Of a DNA stretch of 64,000 nucleotides, positions 43,925-56,183 are shown in pieces. The stretch spans positions 248,001-312,000 of the forward strand of contig NRSV01000010.1 of NCBI GenBank assembly GCA_002286855.1. The letters are read 5' to 3'. The stretch's first letter is position 1. Each line of letters begins with the position of its first letter. The notes beneath the pieces were generated by a model. That model saw only the letters and a program-made list of their open reading frames with translations, was not told the origin of the DNA and made no database searches. The position numbers and the translations under genes were made by a program. The DNA comes from Bipolaris cookei. Lineage: Eukaryota > Ascomycota > Dothideomycetes > Pleosporales > Pleosporaceae.

Positions 43925-45363
43925 GCTTGGATTTATTGGGTTGTTTTTTGTTGGTTTTGGTGGTGGTGCGATGTCGAAGAGCGAGAGTTTATATATATAA
44001 ACAACGGGACCACGTATGACTAGAGCGAACGGGTCGGGTCGTGAATGTTTCCTCGAAAGAAGTGAAACTTGAAGAGTGAGTCCGTTTGAACGAGAGTACT
44101 ACAGTAACGTTTGTCTTATTGATTGAGTGAATCTGTAGGTAGGGTGAAGTGACGGACAAGAAAAGGTGAGTAAAAACGTTTATATAAAGAAAGTGGGACC
44201 CAACAAAACGAGGATGGTGGCGGGTCTGCAAAGGACGGACAGGGCAAAAAAAGGTAAAGGAGGCGAGGCCGACAAGGCGGCGAGCAGAAACTTTAGGGGC
44301 AAAAGTGGGCGGTGAGCGATCCGTGCCAGGGGGTTAAAATGGGGGGCAGGGATACTTGGCGAAACAAGGAAATGGAAAAATAGAATACACGGCCTGGAAA
44401 CTTGGGGTTGCGGGGGAGCATGGACCTCGAAGACTGAGACTCTAACCGGATTAATGCTGCAAGCGTGCCAATCAGCCCTCCCCCCTTGGCCTTTTCTCTG
44501 CGGCAAAAACATTCATGTATGCGTGTGTATTATACTTTTTGCAAACAGCACATACGGGCTGGACATGCACCGCCATGTACCAGCGATCCAAGGCTAAGAT
44601 TGAGGCTCTTCACCCGTAATTTGCCCGGCAGCAGCGTGATGCATTGAAAGGCTAAAAAAGGGACCCTGCTCGCCCGTGGCATCGGCACGCCACGGATGCC
44701 GGTCCTTCTAGACGAATCTACCGAGAAATAGCCTCTTCTTTTGCTCTGGCTGGTTGCCACGCACTGCCTCAGCCTCAACAACACTACGGTAGTACGTACA
44801 CCTAGTCTGCTGTACTGCATGGTATGGTGTAAGTATAGTGCAGTTTTCGCGATCCAGATCCCATGTTTCCGGGCAACGCGACAATACCAGCCATGCAATT
44901 GTTGGTCACTGCGTGGGATCATCCCATGGTCTACAGTCGGTGGAATCATTACTCCGATATGCCATCCCACACCTCCCACACCTCCTACACCTCACATGAC
45001 ATTCCGCCCACGTGTCATCAGACTCTATCCTCGTAACCATTAGCGGTCAAAAATCTCGTCGTCACTCCTCGTCATCGACTCATTATATGCGCAAACAAAT
45101 AAATAACCAAGAAATACTCCACGTTGCCAACACGTTGCTAGTGCCTTCATTAAAAGGTAGTTTATGCGCCTTATAAATGCATGACGAGACCCCAACCCCG
45201 ATCCACCCCCAATCCATGCACCCATAAGTGTCTCCAATTTTTTTTACATGTCAGGCTCGTGACCATATAATACAACAAGTCATATACAAAAGAAGAAGAA
45301 GGTAATACACAGCAAAAGAAAGGAAATAATAGCCGCCATTAGCGACTGTACATGCACATCACC
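43925..45363. other. Intergenic region between the small mitochondrial gene and MIP1
   Basis: 1.4 kb containing the promoter of the small gene and the 3' region of MIP1. Minus frames at 44180-44512 and 44530-44979 have no recognisable content. I see no other gene. Confidence 0.4.
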
Positions 45364-48300
45364 TTACCACCTTACTGTCCTCACCGCAGGCCCGCTGCCA
45401 GACGACGCATACTGGCTCTGCAGCCACTCTTGTCTCTTCCTATTCTTATCGCCGCTACCTGCTGGTTCCTGAACACGCCCCCACAACTCTTTGACGTCCA
45501 TGCAGTGAGCTATTGGCTCGTAACTCTGGAGCTGCTCCGCCGCTTCCTTTTCTTCTTTTTCAATCGACACTTTCGTCCGCCGAGCAGGTGGCGCCCGCAA
45601 CGGTTTCGTAATCTCCAACAGTTCCTCGTCTGACGATGTGATTTGCGCTTTGATATAAGCAAGCGCCATTGGCGATGCACTGTCAGACCCCGACAGCGTG
45701 TTGATAATCGGCGTACGTGGTGTATAGGCGTGTGTGTATTGCTGCGGTGCTGGTGGAGCCTTTGACTTTGTCGATGATTTCAGTTGTGCTTCTGTACCCT
45801 TGTCAAGCAATGCCATGATATCAAGGCTCTCCCCGTGAGGTATTGCTTCCTTGTTGCTCGGTGTAATGCAGTCCATGTCCACTTCCTTTCTCAACACATG
45901 GTCAATGTCCACTGCTGAAAAATAGGCGCACGACTGTGGAAGCTCGTTGATGCCCATTTGCTGTGCAAACATGGCTCGTGTCCATACATTCGCCACTTGG
46001 AGCGCCATGGCTGCCTTGTACTTGTCCTTATCCTTCACCAGGTACCGAATCTCGTCATGTACTGTAATGGCTAACCGGCAGTCAAGATTGTACCGACGCG
46101 TGAGGTAATCCATGGACACAATGAGGAGATGGAGATAGTCGACGCCAGAAGACTGGATAGCCCAGTTGATCCGTGAAGTCATGAAGCCGCCTTTGGAAAG
46201 ATACCGTCTCTGCAGTGCTTCGGTAATGGCAGCCCCAAGCACTGGTGTCCTCGGCCTCTCCTGTTCTGCAAAGTCCTCTAGTCTGTTGAAGACAAATGAT
46301 TCGGTACCTCCACGCCAAAACGGTCTTTCACGTAGCACCTTCCGCGTCGTCTTCTTACCCTTTGTGTTTTGATACAAATCGTTTGCCGTCTTGGATGTTT
46401 CGGCGTCAGTCAACGAGGGATTGAACTGCCGCAGTAGTGTCGAGGCGAATTGCAGGCCAGCACCGTATATGCGACCGTAGTTGAACACTTTGGCATCGTT
46501 CCTCGAGATGCCCAAGATGGACGCTGTTCGCGAATGCAGATCGGTGCCTGCTGCCTTGGTCCCCTCTAGTGTCATAAAACCAACCGCATTACCGCCGTGT
46601 AGTTTGAAGGTTGCGTCACCGATCAAGCTAGCAATCCATAGCTCTTGTGAATCAACATCGGCCCCGACAAAGCAATATCCTTTGGGTGCTCGTACCATCG
46701 ATTTCAGCTCGGACCCAACGCGGTTCTTCTTTGCATTGCTCGCAGTCAACCATGTATTCTCAACCGAGCGCCTCGTAATAGTACCCATGGGTATGATTTG
46801 CGGCAGTATGAACCCAACCTTGCCTCCCGTCTTGGCAGAGGAAGATACCAGTCTGGGTGAGTTGGTTGCTTCCTTGTTGTACACAACCATTTGCGACATG
46901 ATTCGATCTCTCGCGCTGATCCAGTATGAACATGAAGCATTCATCTCCAATGCTTCTTTGGCGTATGCATACTCCGAGCCTAGCTTGCCCTTTTCAAAAT
47001 ATTGTAGATAACCCTTGGCAAGCGGATTTGAACATCTTGCAAGCGGACCGTCCTTGTGTGGGATCTTGTAGTACGCATGCGCAGTGTCGTCGCGCAACTT
47101 CAAGTTTTCTTCCTGAGACATGTCCAACTCCTTGATTCCCTTTTCGTTGTAGGCAAACACTTCGTCTATAGGCACTCGATATGTCCACCCATACTTGTCT
47201 GACCAGACCAGAGGATGGCCATCCCAAGCCAGCCTGAGCAATATTGGCGTCAATCGAGTTCGCACGGTAAGATTCATGGGACCATCATTCTTGGTAAAAA
47301 GATCTTTGTACCACTTGGGCATGCCCGGCTTCTTCTGTCGCGCTGCAGGTCGAGGCGGGTCGCCCTTCTTCTTTCCTTTGACCATCTTCACTTCCTGGCC
47401 TGACCAGTCCAGCTGACTTAACCAGGGGTCGTTATTGTACACATCCGGTTGATCTTTGACCTCTAGTGCCTTTTCTGTAAGCGCAACCAACCTTTCTTTC
47501 ACCCCGTTGTCCAATTTATGGTACGTTGCCTCTGCGTTGTTGATGTAAGCATCCCAAGTTTCGTCAACTGGTAATATTTCTGCAGCCAAAAAGCGCAGTG
47601 CAGCAAAGCTGACCGGGTGTGGACACGTTTCGAGGAAGAGTGGAAAGACCTTCTGATAGACACGATGAGTGATTTCCACATCGGCAGCGCAATAGTCGAG
47701 CAGCTCATCCAACATATCACGCACGCCTGCGCGATCAAGTTCGCCAAAGTATTCTCTCCTTGCCTTATCTATGGTGATATTGCAATGAAACTGGGCTACG
47801 TCTCGTAGCGAGTTGATTGCACTCCTTCCCATCCAAAGCTCTTCTTCATCCGGTAGTACGTCCGGATTCAGTACTGAGGACAAATCTGCATTCTCATCAG
47901 CAGTAGCCGTCTTGTCGCGCTGCTCTCTGCTTTTCTGGTGTTTCATCCAGGAGGGACGTTGCCGTGAGCACATGCCATTAGAAGCAACATGTAACGACAT
48001 GGTATCAACAAAAGCGTTTTGGGACTGTGAGATGCTGTACTCTTCTGCTATGCGAGCCCTATCATAGCCTATATTGTGACCTACAATGACACGTGGTGTC
48101 GACGTGTCTCCAAGGGGAATGAGATGTCGATCGGACTCTGATTCTCCTAGCAACCAGGGCGATAACCAAGCATACCACGCTGTTGGGCTGGCGGCGCACG
48201 CCATGCACGCAAACGATGTTTCTTTCCACATGACTTCGGTATCGAAGACGAGCATCGTCTCGTCTGGCATCTGTACTGCTTCCGTAGTCCCGTCGCTGTT

Positions 48301-48862
48301 GTACTTGATCCAGCCGCTCTGCCGCACCCATTGCTTTGGCCTTGGTGGTGGGTTTGCCCATACTAGCCTCTTTGCCATGCCCAAGTATGGTTCAGCAGCG
48401 TCCATGCCTAGCTTGTAGAAGTGCTCGTCCAGTGTCGTGCCCTGTAGCTCGGGCATATCGAACCCGACAGGCGGGCTCTGATCCTGGTTCTTCCCCAGCA
48501 AGTCATGGCGGGTGAGGTGTTTCTTGGAGAGGGCTATGAGTTCAGGTGGTGGTTTAGTTTCTGCGCCAGGAAAGACTCGGCGGTGGATGTGGGAAGAGAG
48601 ATGCTGAACGCCAATGGGACTGAAGCGGGCTTCCGAGGGGACTGCAAAGTGTTAGTATGCAAGAACTGGCCTCGCATCGCGGCAATGACATACCATTGAG
48701 ACTGGTCTTCTTGGTGGTGCTGCCCTTGCGACTTGATGGCGGCGGGGCTGTGGCGAGGCATCGTCGCAGTGGGGGATTTGCAGAAGGCGTATGCGCAGCA
48801 AAAGGACAGGACCGACGGGCAGTGGTGGTGGCGGTCAACGGCCATTCTGAGCAGCGCATCAT
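45364..48862 (-). CDS. MIP1: Mitochondrial DNA polymerase gamma catalytic subunit
   Basis: The enzyme replicates mtDNA. Exons 48862-48694 and 48641-45364 join across a 52-bp intron to give 1148 residues. The first exon gives an Arg-rich presequence (RRSCPF, LRRCLATAPPPSSRKG). The start is ambiguous among adjacent ATGs at 48862 and 48859. Exonuclease motifs are VFDTEVMWKE (Exo I), VGHNIGYDRAR (Exo II) and LDYCAADVEITHRVY (Exo III). Polymerase motifs are GADVDSQELWIASLIGD (A), RNDAKVFNYGRIYGAGL (B) and ITVHDEIRYLV (C). Length and order fit fungal Mip1. The C-terminal 200 residues after motif C form the charged extension seen in fungal enzymes. No lesion is seen. Confidence 0.95.
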
Positions 48863-49225
48863 CACACATCAATCAAGCGCATTGCTGCATCTCGTCGCAT
48901 TCAGGCCGTGTTACGAGAAGTTTTGTGCAGTACAATGCTAGAATGGCGGATTGTGTCGTCATGGTGCTGAGGCCCGACCAAACTATTCTCGTGCTTGGCG
49001 TTGCCTGCGCCACAACCTCTCAGCCTCTCAGCCCTACGCGGCCGGACCAGTGCATGCACCCCCGTTCGCCCATCTCTTGCTGTGCAGCACGCCCGGCCCG
49101 GCGGCCTCTACGACACCATGCCCAGGCCCCTTGCTGGCCTCGTGATCTTGTCGGTGAAGGAAAAGGCTGCTGCTGTTGCTGCCGCCACTGCCGCTGCCGC
49201 CCAGTAGGTCGACGCCCGCGCCACC
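48863..49225. promoter_or_regulatory. Shared divergent promoter of MIP1 and the RING gene
   Basis: 363 bp lie between two start codons facing away from each other. The right half is GC-rich, and the RING start sits in a good context (CCACCATGTC). Confidence 0.45.
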
Positions 49226-50222
49226 ATGTCGGCCCACTACGCCCACTTGTACGACAATGACATCGCCTCACCAACACATTCGTCCCATACGCCTGACAAC
49301 CTCGACCCGGACAGTCGCACCTCGCCTTCACCTTCAGGCATTGACGCCTTCTTTGACGACGAATACGCAGCTACTGCAGCCGCCACAGCCGCTACAGCCG
49401 CCACAGCCGCCGACCGCCAGTCCGAGGAGCCCTACCGCGCACCGCCTCTCCCCTTCAGCACTGGTTTCTTTGACCATATCCTCAACCCGGCCGGTTTCGA
49501 TCACGGCAGGTACTCCCCGCTTGACTGGCGACCCTACCACCCCCTACAACCAGAGATGCCGCCTACCACCCGAGCACATCCACAGGGGTCACAGGCTTCA
49601 CAACGACCTGACCGCCTAGCAAATGGCTACGTAGACCTGACCAGCGCTCCAGACTCGCCCCCTCGCACAAGGAAGAGACAATCGCCTACACCAGGCCCCT
49701 CAGCAAAGCGGCGCAAGAGAGGAGACGGCACGGCCAAGGAGGCTAAGCAGCAGAGCGTGGAGCCTGTCACGGTGGAAAAAGTCGACTTGATTGAGAATCC
49801 ATCAGTCCAACAGGTCCTGCAGAAGCAACGCGAGGATGCTGTCAAGGCGCAGGCCAGGCCCAATGAAACATTCACTACGTTCAACTCCTTTAATTGCGTC
49901 ATCTGCATGGATAATCCCACCGACCTTACAGCTACAGCATGTGGTATGTCGTACTCTGCATACACGAATATTAAAACTGTACTGATTCCCAACAGGTCAT
50001 CTGTTCTGCCACACTTGCCTCATGGAAGCTCTCATCGCCGGGGAGAACCGCACAGGTCCCCATGAAACCAAACGTTCACAATGTCCCGTGTGTCGAAAGA
50101 CAATCAGCCGCAATAAGTCCTCCGATGTCATACCCTTACTGCTAAAGAAAGGTCTTTCGACACAGCCCAGGAAGAAGAAGACGGCTGCACCGGCCGCAAC
50201 CACTGCATCCAAGGTATCGTGA
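49226..50222 (+). CDS. RING-finger E3 ligase with SUMO-interacting-like motif (Slx8-like)
   Basis: Exons 49226-49943 and 49996-50222 join across a 52-bp intron to give 314 residues. The join is within the RING. The finger reads C-x2-C-x11-C-x-H-x2-C-x2-C and ends in CPVC, with CVICMDNP and GHLFCHTC as landmarks. Upstream are an Ala/Thr repeat (residues about 48-62, from repeated GCCGCCACAG codons), basic KRRKRG stretches that could be a nuclear signal, and a short acidic-flanked hydrophobic motif (YVDLTSAPDSPP) that resembles a SUMO-interacting motif. Together this suggests a SUMO-targeted ubiquitin ligase, but only the RING is certain. A Lys-rich tail (PRKKKT) ends the protein. Confidence 0.8.
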
Positions 50223-50642
50223 ATGTACTTGACTTTCGCGATGCTTACGAACCCCGTATCTCATACTAAGACGTCTACTAGCTAGCTCGGAAAAAATCAC
50301 AGCGCCCACCTCGAAGGTCTACACGACGCACGAGACGGATCTCCAGCAATGTCAAACATGTATGAGCCTAAAGGCAAGCTGATTTGTCTACAATGGGCTG
50401 CTCATTATTGCTACAGCTTTACGGAAGGCACGCAATGGGGTGTGGCGTCATGCAGTGATATACAACGATCGCATAGAGTAATACAGGACTATCTACGGAT
50501 AACATGGGCACTGGCGCTATTAGAATGACGTAGGTCATAAGCTGGTTTAATAGAAGAATCATCAAGCTAAAAGGTACTCATTAATCCCATTACTACCTTT
50601 TCCTTTGAATCTTACACTTCCCTTTTACTACTGTCTCAAGAT
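50223..50642. other. Intergenic region before the LDH pseudogene
   Basis: About 420 bp with no gene. The conserved LDH start codon is expected near its end, but no ATG is present in the right frame. Confidence 0.4.
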
Positions 50643-51608
50643 TCGAAACTCACCTACCAGATCGCTATCCTTGGTGCCGGCAATGTAGGTGCTACCATTA
50701 CCTACTCACTGATCATGGACCCGGTCGCTGATGACATCTTGATAGTGGATCCAAAAGAAGAAGTACGCGACGCTCAGGTACAAGACCTTTCTGACGCTAC
50801 GTTTCATGGAAACACCACAACGCGCATAAGATCAGGAACACAAAGAAGCTGGGCAGTGCGATGTTGTAGTCATAACCGTCGGCGCAAAGTAAAAGAAAGG
50901 TACACATCAATTGAGCACAGAGAAACATCGGCGAGGAACTCATCAATGCACAAGTGAGAGCCGAACCGACCTCATCGACCGCAACAAAGCTATCCTCGAA
51001 TCCGCTATTAGCGATATGAAACCTTTTCGTCCAGATACAGTCCTACTTCTCGTTACCAACCCCGTCGATGTACTCACCTATTTCGCCCAACAATTTTCTG
51101 GACTTTCCAAATAGCAAGTCATCGGCTCCAGCACTTTTCTCGGCTCAGCACGCCTTCGTAGTATCCTTGCTCTAAAAGCTAAAGTTGCAGCGTCCAGTAC
51201 CGATGCCTACGTATTGGGCGAGCACGGCGAATCTCAATTTGTCGCTTGGAGCCTTGCTAGCATTGGGGGCGTACCTCTTGATAAAGCTATTGAATCAAGT
51301 CAGAGCATCGAAAAGAAGGCCATTGCAAAGGCAACCAAGAATAAAGCGACAACTATCACCCAGAGTAAGGGCGCGACAGATTACGGCATCGGTGGTGTCG
51401 CAGCCAGTATCTACAAGTCATACTTTTCGCCCAAAGGAACATCCGGTCAGTTAGTCATTATCAGGATGATCTGGACGTTTGTCTGGGTGTGCCGGTGGTT
51501 CTGGGGAGAAAAGGAATTGTAAGGAGTGTGCCAATGCCATTGAGCAGCGAAGAGAAGAAGTTGCTAGAGAAGAGTGTAAAGGCGTTGCGGGCGGTTATTG
51601 AAGCGTAG
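50643..51608 (+). pseudogene. L-lactate dehydrogenase gene, no start, stops and frameshifts
   Basis: The NAD-binding fold is clear (QIAILGAGNVGATITYSLI, ILIVDPKEE), as are GQCDVVVITVGAK, RTDLIDRNKAIL, LLVTNPVDVLTYFAQQ and the catalytic-His region YVLGEHGESQFVAWSLASIGG. The family reduces pyruvate to lactate with NADH in the cytosol. The gene is dead. No ATG precedes DSKLT. The frame shifts near 50842. A TAA lies at 50890-50892 and a TAG at 51112-51114. It shifts again near 50945 and near 51445, after which the correct C-terminus reads SHYQDDLDVCL to KALRAVIEA and ends TAG at 51608. Conservation between lesions suggests recent loss. Confidence 0.85.
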
Positions 51609-52192
51609 GTTATGACAGACACACAAGTAGTCAGCGATAGATATCGTACAAACGATGCAGGTCCTCGCCAGGGGCTATGGTTGTGCACTAAGAGGAGTTC
51701 AGCAGATTGGGTCTGCGATTGTGTTCCCTCGAACCACTTTCCGTTGTACTAAAAGCACAGCCACAACAACTCATCTTTGCTCAATAACGATGATCGCCCA
51801 CGAAAAGCCGCAAGTAAGCGTCTACACGAAATAACCTCTGTGCACAAGACTGCAATCCTTGCCGAACTCCGGTCTCTATACTAGTTCACGCGTTCGCAAG
51901 CGAAGGTGTGGCACAAAGCGTCTGCACGAGATTAGCGTCGGTTCGCCTCGCCCCACTACTCTACATGGACTCCGCATGTATCATATCGACTCATCCTATG
52001 TCCAATTGATTGGCCTGTAGACACCCAACTACATAATTACATACTGTGGTTCCTTGGCTAGCACAGAAGCACACACATATACATAAGACCAAGCTACCAT
52101 CCCACAGACACCACCAATTCCCAGCACTCCATCTCCGTATGACAAGCTTCCTCGAAACTAGCAACATCATACAGACCAACAATCTAGGCAAA
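51609..52192. other. Intergenic region before the GST gene
   Basis: About 580 bp. It contains the promoter of the GST gene and an in-frame upstream ATG at 52139. No other gene is seen. Confidence 0.4.
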
Positions 52193-53031
52193 ATGGCAAC
52201 ACCAGAATCCCCAATTGAATTCTTCGACATAGCCTCTGGCCCCCCAAAACGATGCTATGCCCCGAACCCCTGGAAGACCCGGTTCGTTATTTCCAGCTTC
52301 CCCCTCTTCCAACGAGAAAGCAAAAGCAAAAAAGGTGCATACCTAACAAACAATTTAGCTACACTCTCAGCATCAAAGCACTCCCCTACAAAACCAATTG
52401 GGTCGAACTCCCCGACGTAAAATCCATTCGTCTCGCCCACAATGTCGCCCCTGTGCGCAAGTTCCCAGACAACTGCGATTTCTACACTCTCCCCATGATC
52501 CGGGACCCCAACCCCTCCGACGGTGACTCCTGGATCGGCGATTCCTTCGACATAGCCGTGTACCTCGACCGCGCGTACGCAGATAGCGGGGAACGTCTTT
52601 TCCCTGCAGCCGACATAATCGGCATCTACCGCGTTTTCAACGCGCACGTCGACGCCCTGTTTACAAAACATGTGGTGCTGTGCTCGAATTATATGCCGCT
52701 GAATCCTGAGACAGCGGAGCAGACGAAGAGGGAGTTTGCCGAGCGTTTACATGTGGAGAGTTGGGATCAGCTTTGTGTGGAGGGTGAGGCGAGGGAAAAG
52801 GTTTTACAGGCCTTCGAAGCGGATATGGAGGAGTTTGCGAAGCTTTGGCGGTTTGAGGATCAGGGACCGTTTTTGGAGGGGGCCAAGTTGACGTATGCGG
52901 ATGTTATTGTGGGGGGTTGGCTGCAGTTTATTAAGGCGACGTTGCCAGAGTGGGAGCGCATTTGTGGGTGGCAGGAGGGAAAGTGGAAGAAGTTGGTTGA
53001 TGCGCTGGAGCCGTGGGCGAAGCAGGGATGA
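52193..53031 (+). CDS. Glutathione S-transferase-like protein
   Basis: Exons 52193-52281 and 52359-53031 join across a 77-bp intron to give 253 residues. The start MATPESPIEFFDIAS is chosen; an in-frame ATG at 52139 would add 18 residues. The N-terminal thioredoxin-like fold has NPWKTRYTLSIKALPYKTNWVELPD, followed by the glutathione-loop motif YTLPMIRD and GDSFDIAVYLD. The all-helical C-terminal domain holds LTYADVIVGGWLQF. GSTs attach glutathione to electrophiles in detoxification or in biosynthesis. The class cannot be told with confidence. It ends 134 bp from the convergent methyltransferase gene. Confidence 0.88.
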
Positions 53032-53165
53032 GGAGAGAGAGTATCAAGAGGCTATGGGATTAAGTTGCTTGTATTTACAAAAGATATGTGCCAGCGCAGG
53101 CCAAAAAGTTCATAAAAGTAGATTTATGAAGGAATCAATAACATCATCAAGTACACCTAAGTACA

Positions 53166-54131
53166 CTACGCCTGCTTCGTCGCTCGAACTACCCACAGTG
53201 GGTCCAAATGGTCTGGAAGATGTGGTGAGCGTATAAGAACCGTGCCTTGATCATCCGTGACTCGCATACCCTTTTCATCTCTCGCGCAAAGATCAACTAT
53301 CTCTACATCCTTCCACCCAGAAAAGTGAAGATAATCTATCAAGTCAGCAATTAACCCAACACCTAAAGCATCACCCCTCAACTTACCTCCCACAAACTCC
53401 AATCTCGACCGCTCATCCAACATCAGCCACCTCCTCACAACTTTGTTCGGAAAGCACCGGTTACTAATCACCAAATGCACCGTTCCCCCCTCCTTAGTCG
53501 CCTCAAGCAACTTCCTACAAACCTCCAGCGGCTCATTCAAATAATCCACACTAACCACACACGTCGCAGCATCAAACTGCAATTCCTCACCTTCCCACTC
53601 CGCTCTAACATCATGCGGTGGCGCATTCAAATCCAGAACCCTCCATCTCTCCTCCTTGCCTTGGAAAACTCCATTCAGCGCCATCTCCTCTTTATTCAGA
53701 CCCACACCATAGACCTTTAGCTCACCCTTTTGAATCGCCTCTTTGACAAACGGCGGATAAAATGATTTCCAACTTGTACATATATCAAGCATCTCCCCCC
53801 TCCGTGGCAAAACCGTGTCGTAATACTGCGTCAAGCGTGCAATAGCCGGGTCATCAATATGCGTAACTAGCCGCGGTTGCTTGTAGAAATCGCCGTCGGG
53901 ATTCTCATCGTAGCGCTGGAAATCTGAGGCTTTGTACGGCCATTTATCATATTTTGGGGCGTATGGTGTTGAGGGGAAGGGGTTGGTGGGGGATGGGGAG
54001 GCCATGGTGGCGACGGTGAAGCCGGAGAAGAAATTGAAAAGTATGCTGCTGTTACGATTGAGTGAGGAGTATGTGCGCCATGGGGTGGAGAAGGATGGGT
54101 GGAGACAGCGAATGTAGCGGGGGAGGGACAT
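53166..54131 (-). CDS. SAM-dependent methyltransferase-like protein, probably mitochondrial
   Basis: The 321-residue single-exon protein begins MSLPRYIRCLHPSFSTPWRTYSSLNR, an Arg/Ser-rich stretch that could target mitochondria. An alternative start is the later MASPSPTNPFPS. The core shows a class I methyltransferase layout: EMLDICTSWKSFYP at the SAM position, VYGVGLNKEEMALN, WRVLDLNAPP, FDAATCVVSVDYLNEP and GTVHLVISNRCFP. The canonical GxGxG is degenerate, with CTSWKS at that place, so SAM binding is uncertain. The substrate is unknown. It is divergent from the ABM-like gene. Confidence 0.8.
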   Translation of the reverse strand: MSLPRYIRCLHPSFSTPWRTYSSLNRNSSILFNFFSGFTVATMASPSPTNPFPSTPYAPKYDKWPYKASDFQRYDENPDGDFYKQPRLVTHIDDPAIARLTQYYDTVLPRRGEMLDICTSWKSFYPPFVKEAIQKGELKVYGVGLNKEEMALNGVFQGKEERWRVLDLNAPPHDVRAEWEGEELQFDAATCVVSVDYLNEPLEVCRKLLEATKEGGTVHLVISNRCFPNKVVRRWLMLDERSRLEFVGGKLRGDALGVGLIADLIDYLHFSGWKDVEIVDLCARDEKGMRVTDDQGTVLIRSPHLPDHLDPLWVVRATKQA

Positions 54132-54510
54132 GGGATGTTTGGCTGAACCTTGGGAAGTCGAAGGGCTAGACGGGTGCGAGAGAAGGCGCGTCTGGTGGTG
54201 TGCAAGGGTAATGGGTTGGTGACGTCAGGATACGCGAGCTCACGTGGTGACGCGAGGGTCTGTCTTTGGCGCATATTCTGTTTGGAGGTATGTTGACAGC
54301 AAGTCATGGCAGCATACCCTCTGGTAGAAGATGTCATGTGCCAAACCTAGAACCATTGGGGTTTCAGCCACACAGTGTGAATACAGGTACGGGTCACCTA
54401 TTCCGAAATCTCTGACTCCCAGTTCCGAGCTTGCGGGGTTGATATGCTTTAAAAAAACCCGCTGGTTCCAACAAAATTATTTCTTGTAGTGATTGATACA
54501 TCATTGGAAA
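54132..54510. promoter_or_regulatory. Divergent intergenic region, methyltransferase and ABM-like genes
   Basis: 379 bp between two start codons facing away from each other. No clear motif is seen. Confidence 0.4.
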
Positions 54511-55205
54511 ATGGCATCCATACTTACTACTGCAAGACTCGTATGCAAAGACACACAAGCCCGGCAAAAAGCCATCGAAGCCTTTCAGAAGATCATCGAC
54601 TACACAACGCCAAACGAGCCCGAGATGTTGCAATATGTGTGCGCCCTGCCATACGACGATCAGGCGGAAAATGAGATATACATGATTGAAGAGTCTGTTT
54701 CTTTCCAAGTGTACCAATACTGTAGAACATGCTAACAAAGACCAGATACGCAAATCAAGCGGCAAGCGATGCACATGTGGCTACGAAACCTGTACGAGAC
54801 CTCATTCAACTATTCGCTACCGGAAAAGTTCTAGTCCAGCCCCCTGAAGTGCACAATTGCCCTATTGTAAATAAAACGATGATGGGTTCAATGTTATCCA
54901 TTTCTTCGATCCCTGTTATTGCTCTACTGAGCGTCCCTTCGAAGCCCAATCAATCCGTGTCACCAAAGAAAGACTGGGAGAGAATATTTGAGAAATCCGT
55001 GAGTGACGTAAAGGGACTTGATGCAATTCTGGTGTCGGAAGATAAAGAAGCGAAGAGTATGCGTATAGAGGGTGTACTGCGAGATGACGACGCATTTACA
55101 GAACTCCAGAGGGTGGCCACGGAAAACAAGATGGGTACGGCTGGCGTAGTCAAAATCAGGTTATTTTGTGGGTTTGTTAGTCGTGAGGCGAAGAGCAAGT
55201 TGTAG
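54511..55205 (+). CDS. Antibiotic-biosynthesis-monooxygenase-like (ABM) protein
   Basis: Exons 54511-54710 and 54746-55205 give 219 residues. The first part (ARLVCKDTQARQKAIEAFQ, then EIYMIEE and SDAHVATKPVRDLI) matches the short ferredoxin-like ABM domain found in cofactor-free quinol monooxygenases. A second half of similar size (KDWERIFEKSVSDVKGLDAILVSED, DDAFTELQRVA) may be a second, diverged copy. The intron that keeps the frame is only 35 bp, with branch GCTAAC and acceptor CCAG. An intron from GTTTCT (54696) looks more natural by protein alignment but leaves the frame off by one. So a small frameshift is possible. Confidence 0.65.
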
Positions 55206-56183
55206 TGTGGTTCCGCAAAGATGTTTTTGGGCCAGAAAATCTAGACGCCCTAGATTTCATCATACCAACCTGCTCAATTCTTAGGCCCCCGAGTCCGAGA
55301 TGTAACGAAAATCTACTGCTCACTCGCTTGTAGATGTGTTTGCTGCTTGGTCTGCGTGACCCACATATCCAACCAGAAATGGTATCCATCTGCGACTGTG
55401 TGTCCGTAGCTTCCTTTGCACAAACGGCGCTGACCGTAGATATGTAGCCAGTAATCTCCAAGATCAGATCTTGTGATACCGTGAATTCCAGTTCTTCGGA
55501 ATGGCGAAACTCTGAACCAGCCGAATAGAAGATAGGGCTATAGTGCAGTGTTAGCAGAATGTTCGCTGGACTGTAAAAAGAAAGTCAAGGTAGTTGGGCA
55601 GCAATGAGGCAAGGGTTGCGGTACAAAGAGACAAATCTCTATGATGAAAAGCTGGATTGTTGTGTCGAGGTTTTGGCGTAGATGCGAGATTGGAGTTGAA
55701 TGTGCTTCAAGCCATCGTACCCAATAGACGAGTACAAGATATTTTTGCTTAACCACTTCCTATCACCCGTTTCATCTTAACTCAAGAAGTGTACTTAAAA
55801 GAGGTCCGCCGTTGGCGAAGCTCAGGAGTGCTTTCGCGCGAAGCAGGAGGACAAAGCCATAAGTCAATGATCCGCGAAGCTCCGCTGTGCTCTACCCAGC
55901 ATTGTAATCGACGAGGTGAGTCGGGGCCTCGATACATGCGGTATCCAGGATTCCGAGTGATCTCAGGCCAGCTCAAATTATGATTGATAGTCTGGTAGTT
56001 GTAGCCAGTAGCTCTTGCAATGAGCCATCCTCGCTGTGGTATCACCTAGAGCATATTTAGCTCTAAGCGCAATTTCCAGGCAGGAAACTAAGGAACTATA
56101 ACTCCACTCTGTCGCGATATGACACTGATGGCTTGCAAGATTTAAACAGCTGGTAATGTTACTGCCCTTTGGTTCCGGTAGCC
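55206..56183. other. Intergenic region between ABM-like and F-box-like genes
   Basis: About 980 bp without a convincing gene. Short frames at 55538-55756 and 55782-56045 (minus) have no motif. Confidence 0.4.
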
